From NCBI RefSeq assembly GCF_959029255.1, contig NZ_CAUFUE010000004.1, positions 124,001 to 188,000 of the forward strand: a DNA stretch of 64,000 nucleotides, in the 5' to 3' direction. This stretch comes from an uncultured Bacteroides sp. (GTDB lineage: Bacteria > Bacteroidota > Bacteroidia > Bacteroidales > Bacteroidaceae). Position 1 is the first letter of the stretch; the number at the start of each line of letters is the position of its first letter. The notes beneath the pieces were generated by a model, which worked only from the letters and a program-made list of their open reading frames with translations, was not told the DNA's origin and ran no database searches. A program made the position numbers and the translations under genes. Shown here one piece after another: positions 25,584-34,007 of this stretch.

Positions 25584-25670
25584 GAATTAAAAATTAAAAA
25601 TTAAAGGCTGCGCAATGTTCAATGTCAATGTACATGAACCGCGCAGCCTTTAATTTTTAATTTTTAATTC
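25584..25670. terminator. Perfect 30-bp inverted repeat, probable two-way terminator
   Basis: 25584-25613 and 25641-25670 are perfect inverted repeats of 30 bp: three AATTAAA-type units, then GGCTGCGC. The loop is 27 nt. It fills the gap between the convergent FKBP and desulfidase-like genes, with stops 1 bp before and 2 bp after. The core GCGCAGCC is shared with the hairpin elements at 16393 and 37691, so it may be a relative of that family. Confidence 0.8.
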
Positions 25671-25671
25671 T

Positions 25672-26955
25672 CTAATTCTTGCCTGTCATTATCTCCAGCA
25701 CCAGCCTGTCCGTCTCATTCATTCCCCTCGAACCAATCTTAGTCAGATTACGGATACTTTGGTCAACATCCTCATCAATGATACCTTCCACAGAAGTCAC
25801 GCAACGGTTTTCCATCGCCATAATGGCAGAAAGGACCGCAGTAGACACCCCCGTAGTCACTTTCAGGGCACAACTCGGCTTGGCGCCGTCACAAATCATC
25901 CCCGTAAGATTGGCAATCATATTCTGAACGGCAAAAGCCACCTGTTCATACGTGCCACCCATCAACCAGGTAATGCCGCAACTGGAGCCGGTGGCAGCCA
26001 CCACACAACCACACAGGGCGGACAAACGACCCAGGCTTTGCTTGATATAAATCACCGTCAAATGGCTCAACATCAACGCACGAATCAATTCTTCCTCTGA
26101 TTTACCATTTTCTTCAGCATAAACCAATACAGGCAATGTAGCTGATATCCCCTGGTTGCCGCTTCCCGAGTTACTCATAACGGGTATCATGGCACCCGCC
26201 ATACGGGCATCGCATGCTCCTGAGGTATAAGACAGAATGTGAGAGAACACACTATCCCCCATCACTTTATGCTCGTATGTGCCACGCAGTATCTTTCCCA
26301 GTCCATGCCCAAAATCCCCTTCAAACGAACGTTCGGCAGCAGTTTTATTCAAACGGGCAGTTTCCAGGATAAAGCTGATTTCCTCCAACGGCGCCGTCAT
26401 GGCAAAATCATAAACTTTGCGCAAACTCAAGTCCAAAATTTGTTCCTCCTCCTCTCCGCCATTCACATTTTGCTTATTCAAAAGGACATCATCATTCCGG
26501 GCTATATATATAAAGGTGGTATGCCCACCTGCAATGATAGCGGTAGCTTTATCCTCTCCCGCTTCACAACAGACCTCAATATAAAGTTTCTCCTCTATAT
26601 TTTCCTTTAAAGATATGTGTATACGCTTTTCATCGATAAAACGCTTTCCCTCCTTCACCGCATCCGGCGTGCTGTCTTTCAATACTTCCAGTTGGTACTC
26701 CGATTTACCAATCAGCGCTCCCAGAGCCACTGCAATAGGCAACCCAATCATTCCCGTACCGGGTATCCCTACCCCCATAGCATTTTTCAAGATATTAGCA
26801 CTCAGCAAAACATTTACCTTTTCAGGTTTCATGCCCAATGTCTCAGCCGCTTTTGCCACACAAAGAGCCACAGCAATTGGCTCGGTACACCCGATTGCCG
26901 GAACAACCTCGCACTTTACCAACGCTATTATTTGCTTTCTTTCGGATTCAGTCAT
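25672..26955 (-). CDS. L-cysteine desulfidase / serine dehydratase alpha-type protein (UPF0597 family)
   Basis: A 427-residue cytoplasmic enzyme of the UPF0597/CyuA family, related to the alpha subunit of iron-sulfur serine dehydratases. Candidate cluster cysteines are in AIGCTEP (about residue 23) and CDGAKPSC (about 350-358). Gly-rich blocks such as SNSGSGNQGI match the family. Known members turn L-cysteine into pyruvate, ammonia and sulfide. Here the substrate could be cysteine or serine. The ATG at 26955 is preferred to a GTG one codon upstream. Single gene. Confidence 0.85.
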   Translation of the reverse strand: MTESERKQIIALVKCEVVPAIGCTEPIAVALCVAKAAETLGMKPEKVNVLLSANILKNAMGVGIPGTGMIGLPIAVALGALIGKSEYQLEVLKDSTPDAVKEGKRFIDEKRIHISLKENIEEKLYIEVCCEAGEDKATAIIAGGHTTFIYIARNDDVLLNKQNVNGGEEEEQILDLSLRKVYDFAMTAPLEEISFILETARLNKTAAERSFEGDFGHGLGKILRGTYEHKVMGDSVFSHILSYTSGACDARMAGAMIPVMSNSGSGNQGISATLPVLVYAEENGKSEEELIRALMLSHLTVIYIKQSLGRLSALCGCVVAATGSSCGITWLMGGTYEQVAFAVQNMIANLTGMICDGAKPSCALKVTTGVSTAVLSAIMAMENRCVTSVEGIIDEDVDQSIRNLTKIGSRGMNETDRLVLEIMTGKN

Positions 26956-27037
26956 CACTTCTTCAGGTTTTCACATTATTGTCTTGCAAAAATAGCAAAA
27001 AGGATTGGAGAAATACTTTATTTACAAAAAAGAAACC

Positions 27038-27045
27038 TAACTTTG
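27038..27045 (+). promoter_or_regulatory. Candidate -7 box for the PCMD lipoprotein operon
   Basis: TAACTTTG, 72 bp before the ATG at 27118, fits TAnnTTTG. The -33 region is weak. Confidence 0.45.
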
Positions 27046-27117
27046 CCCACAAAATTTTGTTGTTATTAAGTCGTAAAGACTTTAATTAGCAAATAGTTAT
27101 TAACTAAACAGAAAAAT

Positions 27118-28260
27118 ATGAGACTTAAAAATCTGATAGCCTATCTCTTTTTAGGCTTTGTAGCGACGTCATGTATTCAAGATGAAGCCCCAAATGCAGA
27201 AGCAGATATAGAAAGCTGTACAGTTCCGGGGGATGTATTGAATCGTGAGCCTGTTATTGAAAATAACAAAATAACATTATACGTCAAGAAAAAAACGGAC
27301 GTATCGGCTTTACCTGTAGAGTTCACCCTAACACCCGGAGCCACGATTAGCCCCAAAAGCGGTACAGCGCGAGACTTTTCAACACCGCAAAGCTATACGG
27401 TCACTTCGGAAGACAGGCAATGGACAAAGAGCTATACGGTAGAAGTCAGTCAGACCGGATTTACCAATGCCACCTACCACTTTGAGAACGCCACCAAGAA
27501 AAATGGTACCAACTATCTATATTTCTATGAAACAGACGAAAACGGTAAGGAAACTATGGCTTGGGCAAGCGGTAATCCTGGTTATGCACTGACTGGCGCA
27601 TTAGGCAACCAAAATACCTATCCTACCTACCAGTCGGACAATGGCTACACAGGTAAATGCCTTGCACTGACTACACGCCGTACGGGTTCTCTAGGTAACA
27701 GCGTCAATATGCCGCTTGCTTCAGGCAATCTTTTTATCGGCACGTTTGACGTGCTCAACGCTTTGCAGAACGCACTGACCTCCACTCGCTTCGGTATGCA
27801 ATTCGAATATATCCCCACCAATGTGAAAGGCTACTATAAATACCAATCGGGAGAGACCTTCTACGAACTCGACAAGAGCGCAAAAGACAAACTGAGACCC
27901 GTGCCCGGTAAGAAGGACATATTCGACATTTATGCCGTATTCTACGAAAGTACCACCGATATGGAAACTTTGGATGGCACCAATGTGTTGTCCGAAGATA
28001 ACCCAAATATCATTGCCGTGGCACGCATAGACGATGCAGAAGAAACCGGCATATCCACCACCAGCCAATGGAAAGAGTTTAATTTACCTTTTACCTACCG
28101 TTCCGGCAAAACCATAGACCCCGAAAAGTTGAAATCGGGCAAGTATAACTTGACTATCGTTTTCGCTTCGAGTATCCGTGGCGACCATTTTGAAGGTGCA
28201 CCAAACAGCACACTGCTCATCGACGAAGTGAAACTAGGATACATTGACAACGAAGAATAA
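27118..28260 (+). CDS. Lipoprotein with C-terminal PCMD-type (putative carbohydrate) domain
   Basis: A 380-residue secreted lipoprotein. The signal ends in a lipobox (FVATSC, Cys about residue 19) followed by acidic residues (IQDEAPNAEAD), which in Bacteroides can direct export to the cell surface. Residues about 50-120 form an Ig-like beta domain (SALPVEFTLTPGATISP; SYTVTSEDRQWTKSY). About 125-378 resembles the PCMD domain found in Bacteroides surface proteins, thought to bind glycans: ATYHFENATKKNG at its start, SSIRGDHFEGAPNSTLLIDEVKL at its end. It is followed 26 bp later by a beta-barrel gene, so the two are a surface/outer-membrane pair. Function not known. Confidence 0.8.
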   Translation: MRLKNLIAYLFLGFVATSCIQDEAPNAEADIESCTVPGDVLNREPVIENNKITLYVKKKTDVSALPVEFTLTPGATISPKSGTARDFSTPQSYTVTSEDRQWTKSYTVEVSQTGFTNATYHFENATKKNGTNYLYFYETDENGKETMAWASGNPGYALTGALGNQNTYPTYQSDNGYTGKCLALTTRRTGSLGNSVNMPLASGNLFIGTFDVLNALQNALTSTRFGMQFEYIPTNVKGYYKYQSGETFYELDKSAKDKLRPVPGKKDIFDIYAVFYESTTDMETLDGTNVLSEDNPNIIAVARIDDAEETGISTTSQWKEFNLPFTYRSGKTIDPEKLKSGKYNLTIVFASSIRGDHFEGAPNSTLLIDEVKLGYIDNEE

Positions 28261-28286
28261 AATTAATTCATAAACAAGAGTTGAAT

Positions 28287-29099
28287 ATGAAAAGAAATAT
28301 ACTCGCCATCGCCCTGCCGCTACTGCTGATGGGTATAGCCACGAATTTGCAAGCGCAGGAAGACCGCAACCACAGTATCATCTGGTCTGCCACCCATGGA
28401 CTTGAATATGAAGTGAAAGCAGGTATAAACATCGGAGGTACTGCTCCCCTGCCCTTGCCCAAAGAGATACGCTCAATAAACAGTTACTCGCCTAATACCT
28501 GCTTTGCAATTGAGGGTAACGTCATCAAGTGGCTGGACAAAAAAGAGAAATGGGGCATCATCCTTGGTCTGCGCGTAGAGACAAAAGGCATGGAAACCAA
28601 AGCACGCGTAAAAAATTACGGTATGGAAATCATAGGAATTACACAAAATCCAGATGGAAGCACGGACTACCGTAAGACTAAAGGTAACTGGACAGGCATG
28701 GTGCAAACTAAATACAGCGGCTCGTTCTTCTCCATCCCTCTGCTCGCCGCCTACAAGGTCAGCCAACGGGTACGGTTGCAAGCTGGTCCTTATTTTTCGT
28801 TTGCCACTAGCAACACCTTCGACGGTTATGTCTACGAAGGTTATTTGCGCGAAAACGGTCCAACCGGCAATAAGGTACAGTTCAAGGGCGATTCCACCGC
28901 CCCCTATGATTTCTCCGATGATTTGCGTAAATTCCAATGGGGCATACAAGCCGGAGTAAATTGGAGAGCCTTCAAACACCTCACCGTATCGGGTGACTTA
29001 ACTTGGGGATTGAACGACATTTTCAAGAAAGATTTCAAGACCATCACTTTTCCCATGTATCCCATTTATCTGAACATAGGATTTGGATACGCATTCTAA
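28287..29099 (+). CDS. Outer membrane beta-barrel protein
   Basis: A 270-residue protein with a cleavable signal (MKRNILAIALPLLLMGIATNLQAQ) and alternating hydrophobic strands typical of the OmpA/PorT-like eight-strand barrels of Bacteroidetes. It ends in an aromatic-rich final strand with C-terminal Phe (IYLNIGFGYAF). The ATG at 28287 is used; a TTG two codons upstream is unlikely. Cotranscribed with the PCMD lipoprotein 26 bp upstream, possibly its membrane partner. Confidence 0.82.
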   Translation: MKRNILAIALPLLLMGIATNLQAQEDRNHSIIWSATHGLEYEVKAGINIGGTAPLPLPKEIRSINSYSPNTCFAIEGNVIKWLDKKEKWGIILGLRVETKGMETKARVKNYGMEIIGITQNPDGSTDYRKTKGNWTGMVQTKYSGSFFSIPLLAAYKVSQRVRLQAGPYFSFATSNTFDGYVYEGYLRENGPTGNKVQFKGDSTAPYDFSDDLRKFQWGIQAGVNWRAFKHLTVSGDLTWGLNDIFKKDFKTITFPMYPIYLNIGFGYAF

Positions 29100-29223
29100 A
29101 CAAAAAGCTGAAGAGACAATATAAAATCGGCGCAAACAACTGCATAACAGTACGTTTACGCCGATTCTTATATATAAGTACCATTACATTACATCAGAGT
29201 AACAGTACACTTTCTCATCGCTC

Positions 29224-29619
29224 CTAATTTCCAGAAAAATCAACCATGATACTATCATTATTCGCTCCCATCGTAAGATGTATTTCACAAGATGTCGGAG
29301 TAAGCCAAGAATCAGACATACTCATAGAAGATATTGTAACAATGGAAAAAGAAACTTTCGGATTGGTTAAATTTCCATTAGCATCTATATCGGCTTTAAC
29401 AGTTGCTGCACCACTAAAAATGCCATAAGTAAAGTTGGGAATTACTATTGTAACCGTACCGTTACCATTATCTTTCGCTCTCACGGTTTGTTCACTTGTA
29501 GAAACACTACCATTGACGGATACATTTAATGTGCCCACATAAGAGGTTTTTATATTAGCAGCCATAGCTGTCAGGCTACAAAGTAGCATCAAAACAAACA
29601 GAGTATATAACTTTTTCAT
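29224..29619 (-). CDS. Small secreted calycin-like domain protein
   Basis: A 131-residue exported protein: signal peptide MKKLYTLFVLMLLCSLTAMA, then about 110 residues of beta-rich sequence (TSYVGTLNVSVNGS; VTIVIPNFTYG) resembling the calycin-like domain common in Bacteroides secreted proteins. No lipobox. It lies 13 bp after the lipoprotein gene on the same strand. Such domains bind small hydrophobic ligands or act as inhibitors in other bacteria; the role here is unknown. Confidence 0.72.
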   Translation of the reverse strand: MKKLYTLFVLMLLCSLTAMAANIKTSYVGTLNVSVNGSVSTSEQTVRAKDNGNGTVTIVIPNFTYGIFSGAATVKADIDANGNLTNPKVSFSIVTISSMSMSDSWLTPTSCEIHLTMGANNDSIMVDFSGN

Positions 29620-29632
29620 AAATTTCTATTTT

Positions 29633-31195
29633 TTATTTCTTAAAACACAATGTAATATCAAAATTATCAGTATTATTCTCCCATACTTTCTGAACATCCG
29701 TAATATCTTCAAAACCTAATACACCTATAAGCATACTTGCCATACCGGTAGTATCGGCAGCAAGCGCTTTCTCCCATAAAGCAGGCAATGCAGGAAGAAG
29801 CATATTCATGAAAGGAGCCACCATTTCTTTATCTACATACAAAGAAAGTATGTCACCCTCCACCTTATACTTCAATGGAATACCATTAGTCAACCAACCT
29901 GTTATTTGAGCAAGCATAGTTTCATCAAGCGTTATGCCAAACTCTTGCAACATAGTTATAATAGTCGCCAAATCTATTCCTGAAACCGTTCCTCCCTGAT
30001 CTGCGGCAATCTGCTTCATTATAGCCTCAATATTGGGTACTATATAGAAGTAACCGTCTTTCACATACCATTGCACTAATCCTTTGGGAGCTTCAATCCA
30101 AGTACGGTCAGCCGGTTTCAAATCAGGCATTGCCATACTGTAGAACAACCAATCCGTAAAACGAACCTCTGTCCATTCACCAGCTTCATTACTCCACCAT
30201 TTATCCATAATAGGTGTTGAGTAATATTCTGCCGTCAAATCACCAGTTGCAGTGAAAGCAGCCGAATTCAAGACCTCGGCTAAAAGATGGCTACAGAGAG
30301 TTGAAAGAACACGAGCAGCTTGTTCGGGAGATTTTAATGTCGGATCCGTTGTCGTTTTGGCAGTCCAATTAAAATAAACCGGAGGGTTTGAGTTCCAAGT
30401 GGTAATTGTTTCAAAAGTGTCCCAATCAAAATCTGATGTAAACAAAGGATTAATTACGTTCAAATTCCATTTTCCCGTCAGGCCACCTTGTCCCTTATCC
30501 GTCAAATTACTTGTCACATTCAGAGTCAGCTTCTTATCGGCACGTGTACCTGTGAGTTCCACCGAATAAAGGTCTGTTGCAGCAGTTCCACTAAAATTTG
30601 TGCCATCATAGGCAATGTTACTCAACACAGCCTCTGCCTCACCCGGTAATACACCTTGCAACTGAATACTTGTATTATCACCTGAAGTAGCATCAAGCAC
30701 AACTGTCCTATCTGACAACATATTACCATTGTAAGTTAAAGATAAGGTTTCTCCCGAATACGTACCAAGATAAAGTCCTATACCTTCGGCAGTCACATTC
30801 ATAGTTGTTTTGCCATCTTTGGATATCGTACCATCCAAAGTCACGACCAAGAAAGGAACAGGAGTTGCGGTATTCTTGGTCACGGGTTTTGTCGTAATAC
30901 TTTCTTTACCACTAAATGAGAATGAGCCATCGGTTTGTTCTTTCATTGTGACGTTCACGTTCACATCGCTATATCCGTCAATCACATTCTTCAGTTCTAC
31001 CTTAGCAGCTTCAGCACCAGTTGCCGTAAAGTTTACCGTACCTGTTGTAGTTTCACCATTCAATATTAAATCTACTTTTTCAGGAGTAATTTCACCATTA
31101 GGCAACTTCTGCCATGGTTCGTCGTCATCGCTACAAGCAGTGAACAGACTCATTGAACAGATCAATGCAAATAAATAAAACAAATTTTTCTTCAT
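29633..31195 (-). CDS. Large surface lipoprotein, probable DUF4925-type
   Basis: A 520-residue lipoprotein: signal MKKNLFYLFALICSMSLFTAC with lipobox Cys at residue 21, then an acidic run (SDDDEP) that resembles a Bacteroides surface-export signal. Residues about 40-240 are repetitive beta sequence of calycin-like character (TLDGTISKDGKTTMNVT; ETLSLTYNGNML). The C-terminal half (about 245-520) has a Trp-rich region and helices and resembles a Bacteroides domain of unknown function, which I believe is DUF4925 but cannot confirm. Operon with the calycin-like gene. Confidence 0.72.
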   Translation of the reverse strand: MKKNLFYLFALICSMSLFTACSDDDEPWQKLPNGEITPEKVDLILNGETTTGTVNFTATGAEAAKVELKNVIDGYSDVNVNVTMKEQTDGSFSFSGKESITTKPVTKNTATPVPFLVVTLDGTISKDGKTTMNVTAEGIGLYLGTYSGETLSLTYNGNMLSDRTVVLDATSGDNTSIQLQGVLPGEAEAVLSNIAYDGTNFSGTAATDLYSVELTGTRADKKLTLNVTSNLTDKGQGGLTGKWNLNVINPLFTSDFDWDTFETITTWNSNPPVYFNWTAKTTTDPTLKSPEQAARVLSTLCSHLLAEVLNSAAFTATGDLTAEYYSTPIMDKWWSNEAGEWTEVRFTDWLFYSMAMPDLKPADRTWIEAPKGLVQWYVKDGYFYIVPNIEAIMKQIAADQGGTVSGIDLATIITMLQEFGITLDETMLAQITGWLTNGIPLKYKVEGDILSLYVDKEMVAPFMNMLLPALPALWEKALAADTTGMASMLIGVLGFEDITDVQKVWENNTDNFDITLCFKK

Positions 31196-31452
31196 ATAAA
31201 TACTTGTTTAGTTAATAAAATACTCCCAGATAAGGAGGTGTTTATTTTCTCTTTTTTATCAAGGGTGCAAAGTAACACTTTTTATATAACCTTCACAAGG
31301 TCTTTTCTACAAAAAGGATGTTCTTTTTTTAATATTTCCATTATTCTCATGCTATTTACACATTATAATATTATAAAAACTAGCTCTATTTACTTTCGAC
31401 AATAAAACTATGGCATCCTATACAAAGTTTGCTTCACCACCTAGAAAAACTG

Positions 31453-31576
31453 CCTTCGATGCAACGTAAACTATAAACAAAGGCTTCATTTATAAAAACG
31501 AAGGCTTCATTTATAAAAACAAAGCTTTCATTCTTACAAATGAAGCCTTTGTTTATAGCTTACCTAGTATCGAAGG
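31453..31576. repeat. Phased repeat and inverted repeat upstream of aroC (period 21 bp)
   Basis: The 580-bp gap 31196-31776 holds no gene I can support. Inside it, CTATAAACAAAGGCTTCATTT (31471-31491) and its perfect reverse complement (31538-31558) enclose two 21-bp tandem units with core AAGGCTTCATTTATAAAAAC (31480-31499 and 31501-31520) and a third partial unit (AAAGCTTTCATT from 31521). CCTTCGAT (31453-31460) and ATCGAAGG (31569-31576) form an outer inverted pair. Similar AAAGGCTTT units with 22-bp spacing occur at 12695 and 52288. The rest of the gap is AT-rich, with a CATCTTTG box near 31668 that could serve aroC. Confidence 0.8.
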
Positions 31577-31776
31577 ATACTTTTCCTTTAAAGGAAAACA
31601 TATTTTCCTAGTAGCCGATAGATAGTTTTTGTTTCAGGAAATAAGAAAAAAGAAAGATTTATTGCCATCTTTGCAACGTTTTACAAAATAATTTGTTACC
31701 TTTAATGAGTCAAAAGCCTTTTGTTCAGGGCGTATTGGCACATTAACTTCATATATAAACCCTTAAAGCAATTGAT

Positions 31777-32853
31777 ATGTTCAACTCATTCGGCAATATT
31801 CTCCGCCTGACCAGTTTTGGAGAATCTCACGGTAAAGGTATCGGAGGCGTAATAGATGGGTTCCCGGCAGGTATTACCATTGATATGGATTTTGTACAGG
31901 CAGAACTCGACCGTCGTCGCCCCGGACAATCGCGCATCACCACTTCGCGAAAAGAATCTGATAAAGTAGAATTCCTCTCAGGAATATTCGAAGGAAAATC
32001 TACAGGTTGCCCCATCGGCTTCATCGTATGGAACGAAAATCAACATTCCAATGATTATAATAATCTGAAAGAAGTTTATCGCCCCTCGCATGCCGACTAT
32101 ACTTATAAGGTGAAATACGGCATCCGCGACCACCGGGGGGGCGGACGCTCTTCCGCCCGCGAAACAATCTCCCGTGTGGTGGCAGGCGCATTGGCCAAGA
32201 TGGCTTTGAAACAACTGGGTATACAGATTACCGCCTACACGTCGCAGGTAGGTCCCATCAAACTGGAAGAAAACTATACAGCGTATGATCTCGACCTGAT
32301 TGAAACCAATCCGGTACGTTGTCCCGACCCCGAAAAGGCAAAAGAAATGGAAGAACTCATCTTCAAAATAAAAGGTGAAGGTGACACCATCGGCGGCGTG
32401 GTGACATGTGTTGTCAAAGGATGCCCCATCGGACTGGGACAACCGATATACGGCAAACTGCAATCCGCGCTTGCTGCCGGAATGCTAAGCATCAATGCGG
32501 CAAAGGCTTTTGAGTACGGCGACGGGTTCAAAGGCCTGAAGATGAAAGGTTCGGAACAGAACGACGTATTTTATAATAACAATGGGCGTATTGAAACACG
32601 TACCAATCACTCCGGTGGTATCCAAGGAGGTATCAGCAACGGGCAGGACATTTATTTCCGCGTTGCCTTCAAGCCGGTGGCAACGGTTCTGATGGAGCAA
32701 CATACCGTGAATATGGATGGCATAGACACTACCCTCAAGGCACGTGGACGGCATGACCCATGCGTTTTGCCCCGCGCCGTGCCTATCGTGGAGGCAATGA
32801 CGGCGATGACGTTACTTGATTATTATTTGCTAGATCGTACCACGCAACTATAA
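31777..32853 (+). CDS. aroC: Chorismate synthase
   Basis: Final step of the shikimate pathway (EPSP to chorismate, reduced FMN as cofactor), feeding aromatic amino acids. 358 residues. Family signatures: TSFGESHGKGIGGVIDGFPAG (N terminus, residues 10-30), YGIRDHRGGGRSSARET at about 112-128, and KARGRHDPCVLPRAVPI near the C terminus. Single gene, 27 bp before the Fic gene, which may be cotranscribed. Confidence 0.96.
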   Translation: MFNSFGNILRLTSFGESHGKGIGGVIDGFPAGITIDMDFVQAELDRRRPGQSRITTSRKESDKVEFLSGIFEGKSTGCPIGFIVWNENQHSNDYNNLKEVYRPSHADYTYKVKYGIRDHRGGGRSSARETISRVVAGALAKMALKQLGIQITAYTSQVGPIKLEENYTAYDLDLIETNPVRCPDPEKAKEMEELIFKIKGEGDTIGGVVTCVVKGCPIGLGQPIYGKLQSALAAGMLSINAAKAFEYGDGFKGLKMKGSEQNDVFYNNNGRIETRTNHSGGIQGGISNGQDIYFRVAFKPVATVLMEQHTVNMDGIDTTLKARGRHDPCVLPRAVPIVEAMTAMTLLDYYLLDRTTQL

Positions 32854-32880
32854 TAGGGTTATGTATTCTAAGTATAAAGC

Positions 32881-33957
32881 ATGAACGACTTCGAAGAATA
32901 TATAAGACAAGGTGAACCTCACAAGAGAGAAAAAGGTTATGCGTGGCAAACCGCTATCGGCCTGCAAGCAGTGGATGGTTTAAAACCATCCACCTACTTA
33001 ATAGAAACGGCTCGCCAACACATTGAGGGTGATATCACGATTGATGAAGTAAAACATTTAGTAGACAGTTATTACAGGTCGAAAAATGTGCGTAGCAGCG
33101 CTGAAGACCGTACGGAAGAGGCCGATAAGGTTTCGGCACGTATCGCTGAAATTCTTTCGGAAAAGACATTTAACTTTTCTCCGATAGAATATATCACTAT
33201 ACACAAACGTTTGTTTGAAGGTATATTCAGCCATGCGGGAAAAATCAGAGATTATAATATTACAAAAAACGAATGGGTACTGAATGGTAATACTGTGTTG
33301 TATGCGAGCGCAGCCAATATACGTGAAACTCTGGATTATGACTTTTCTCAAGAAAAAAATTTTGATTATAAGAACTTGAGCCTGAACGAAGCCATCAATC
33401 ATATCGCCAGATTCGTATCCGGAATATGGCAGATTCATGCTTTCGGTGAAGGTAATACTAGAACCACTGCCGTATTCACCATCAAGTATTTACGTACTTA
33501 TGGTTTCGACATCAGTAATGAGGCTTTTGCAAAGCATTCCTGGTATTTCCGCAATGCACTGGTCCGGGCCAACTATAATGATTTATCTAAAGGCATTTTT
33601 GCTACGACGGAATATATAGAACGTTTCTTCAGAAACCTGATACTCGGAGAACATAATGAACTCAAAAATCGCCATTTATTGATTGAAGAAAAAGGGAAAG
33701 CAGCCCAACAAAGTGCAACAGTTAGTGATTGGGACGTACAAAAGTGCAAGTTTCGCACTTTGAATTGCACTTTGGAAGAAATGGCGGTATTGAGAATTCT
33801 TCAGGAAAAACCTAATGCTACACAAAAAGAAATAGCCGAACAAATAGGTAAATCTGAACGAACTATTAAAACTATCACCGTCAATCTAAGTGAAAAAGGA
33901 ATAATCGAACGGAAAAACGGACGTAGAAATGGATTTTGGGAAATAAAAAATGATTAA
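32881..33957 (+). CDS. Fic family protein with C-terminal winged helix
   Basis: A 358-residue Fic (filamentation induced by cAMP) protein; the family transfers AMP or other nucleotides to target proteins. The active loop HAFGEGNTR has its His at residue 186; the common Pro is replaced by Ala. The N-terminal helices (residues about 1-60, DEVKHLVDSYY) may be an inhibitory, antitoxin-like segment, but I do not see a clean [S/T]xxxE[G/N] inhibition motif. The C-terminal 60 residues form a winged helix-turn-helix (TQKEIAEQIGKSERTIKTI), which may bind DNA. No separate antitoxin gene is adjacent. It sits alone between housekeeping genes. Confidence 0.9.
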   Translation: MNDFEEYIRQGEPHKREKGYAWQTAIGLQAVDGLKPSTYLIETARQHIEGDITIDEVKHLVDSYYRSKNVRSSAEDRTEEADKVSARIAEILSEKTFNFSPIEYITIHKRLFEGIFSHAGKIRDYNITKNEWVLNGNTVLYASAANIRETLDYDFSQEKNFDYKNLSLNEAINHIARFVSGIWQIHAFGEGNTRTTAVFTIKYLRTYGFDISNEAFAKHSWYFRNALVRANYNDLSKGIFATTEYIERFFRNLILGEHNELKNRHLLIEEKGKAAQQSATVSDWDVQKCKFRTLNCTLEEMAVLRILQEKPNATQKEIAEQIGKSERTIKTITVNLSEKGIIERKNGRRNGFWEIKND

Positions 33958-34007
33958 TCAAAAAACAGATTATAATATTTATCTATTCTAATAATGTTAT
34001 TAATTTT

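Noticed and set aside
27118..31195. A second SusC/SusD-type PUL at the PCMD and DUF4925 genes
   Set aside because: There is no SusC- or SusD-like gene, glycan-cleaving enzyme or sensor next to them.
32881..33957. Fic toxin-antitoxin module
   Set aside because: No small antitoxin gene on either side: aroC ends 27 bp upstream and the M20 peptidase starts 50 bp downstream. A clear inhibition motif was not seen within the protein, so I report a Fic protein only.
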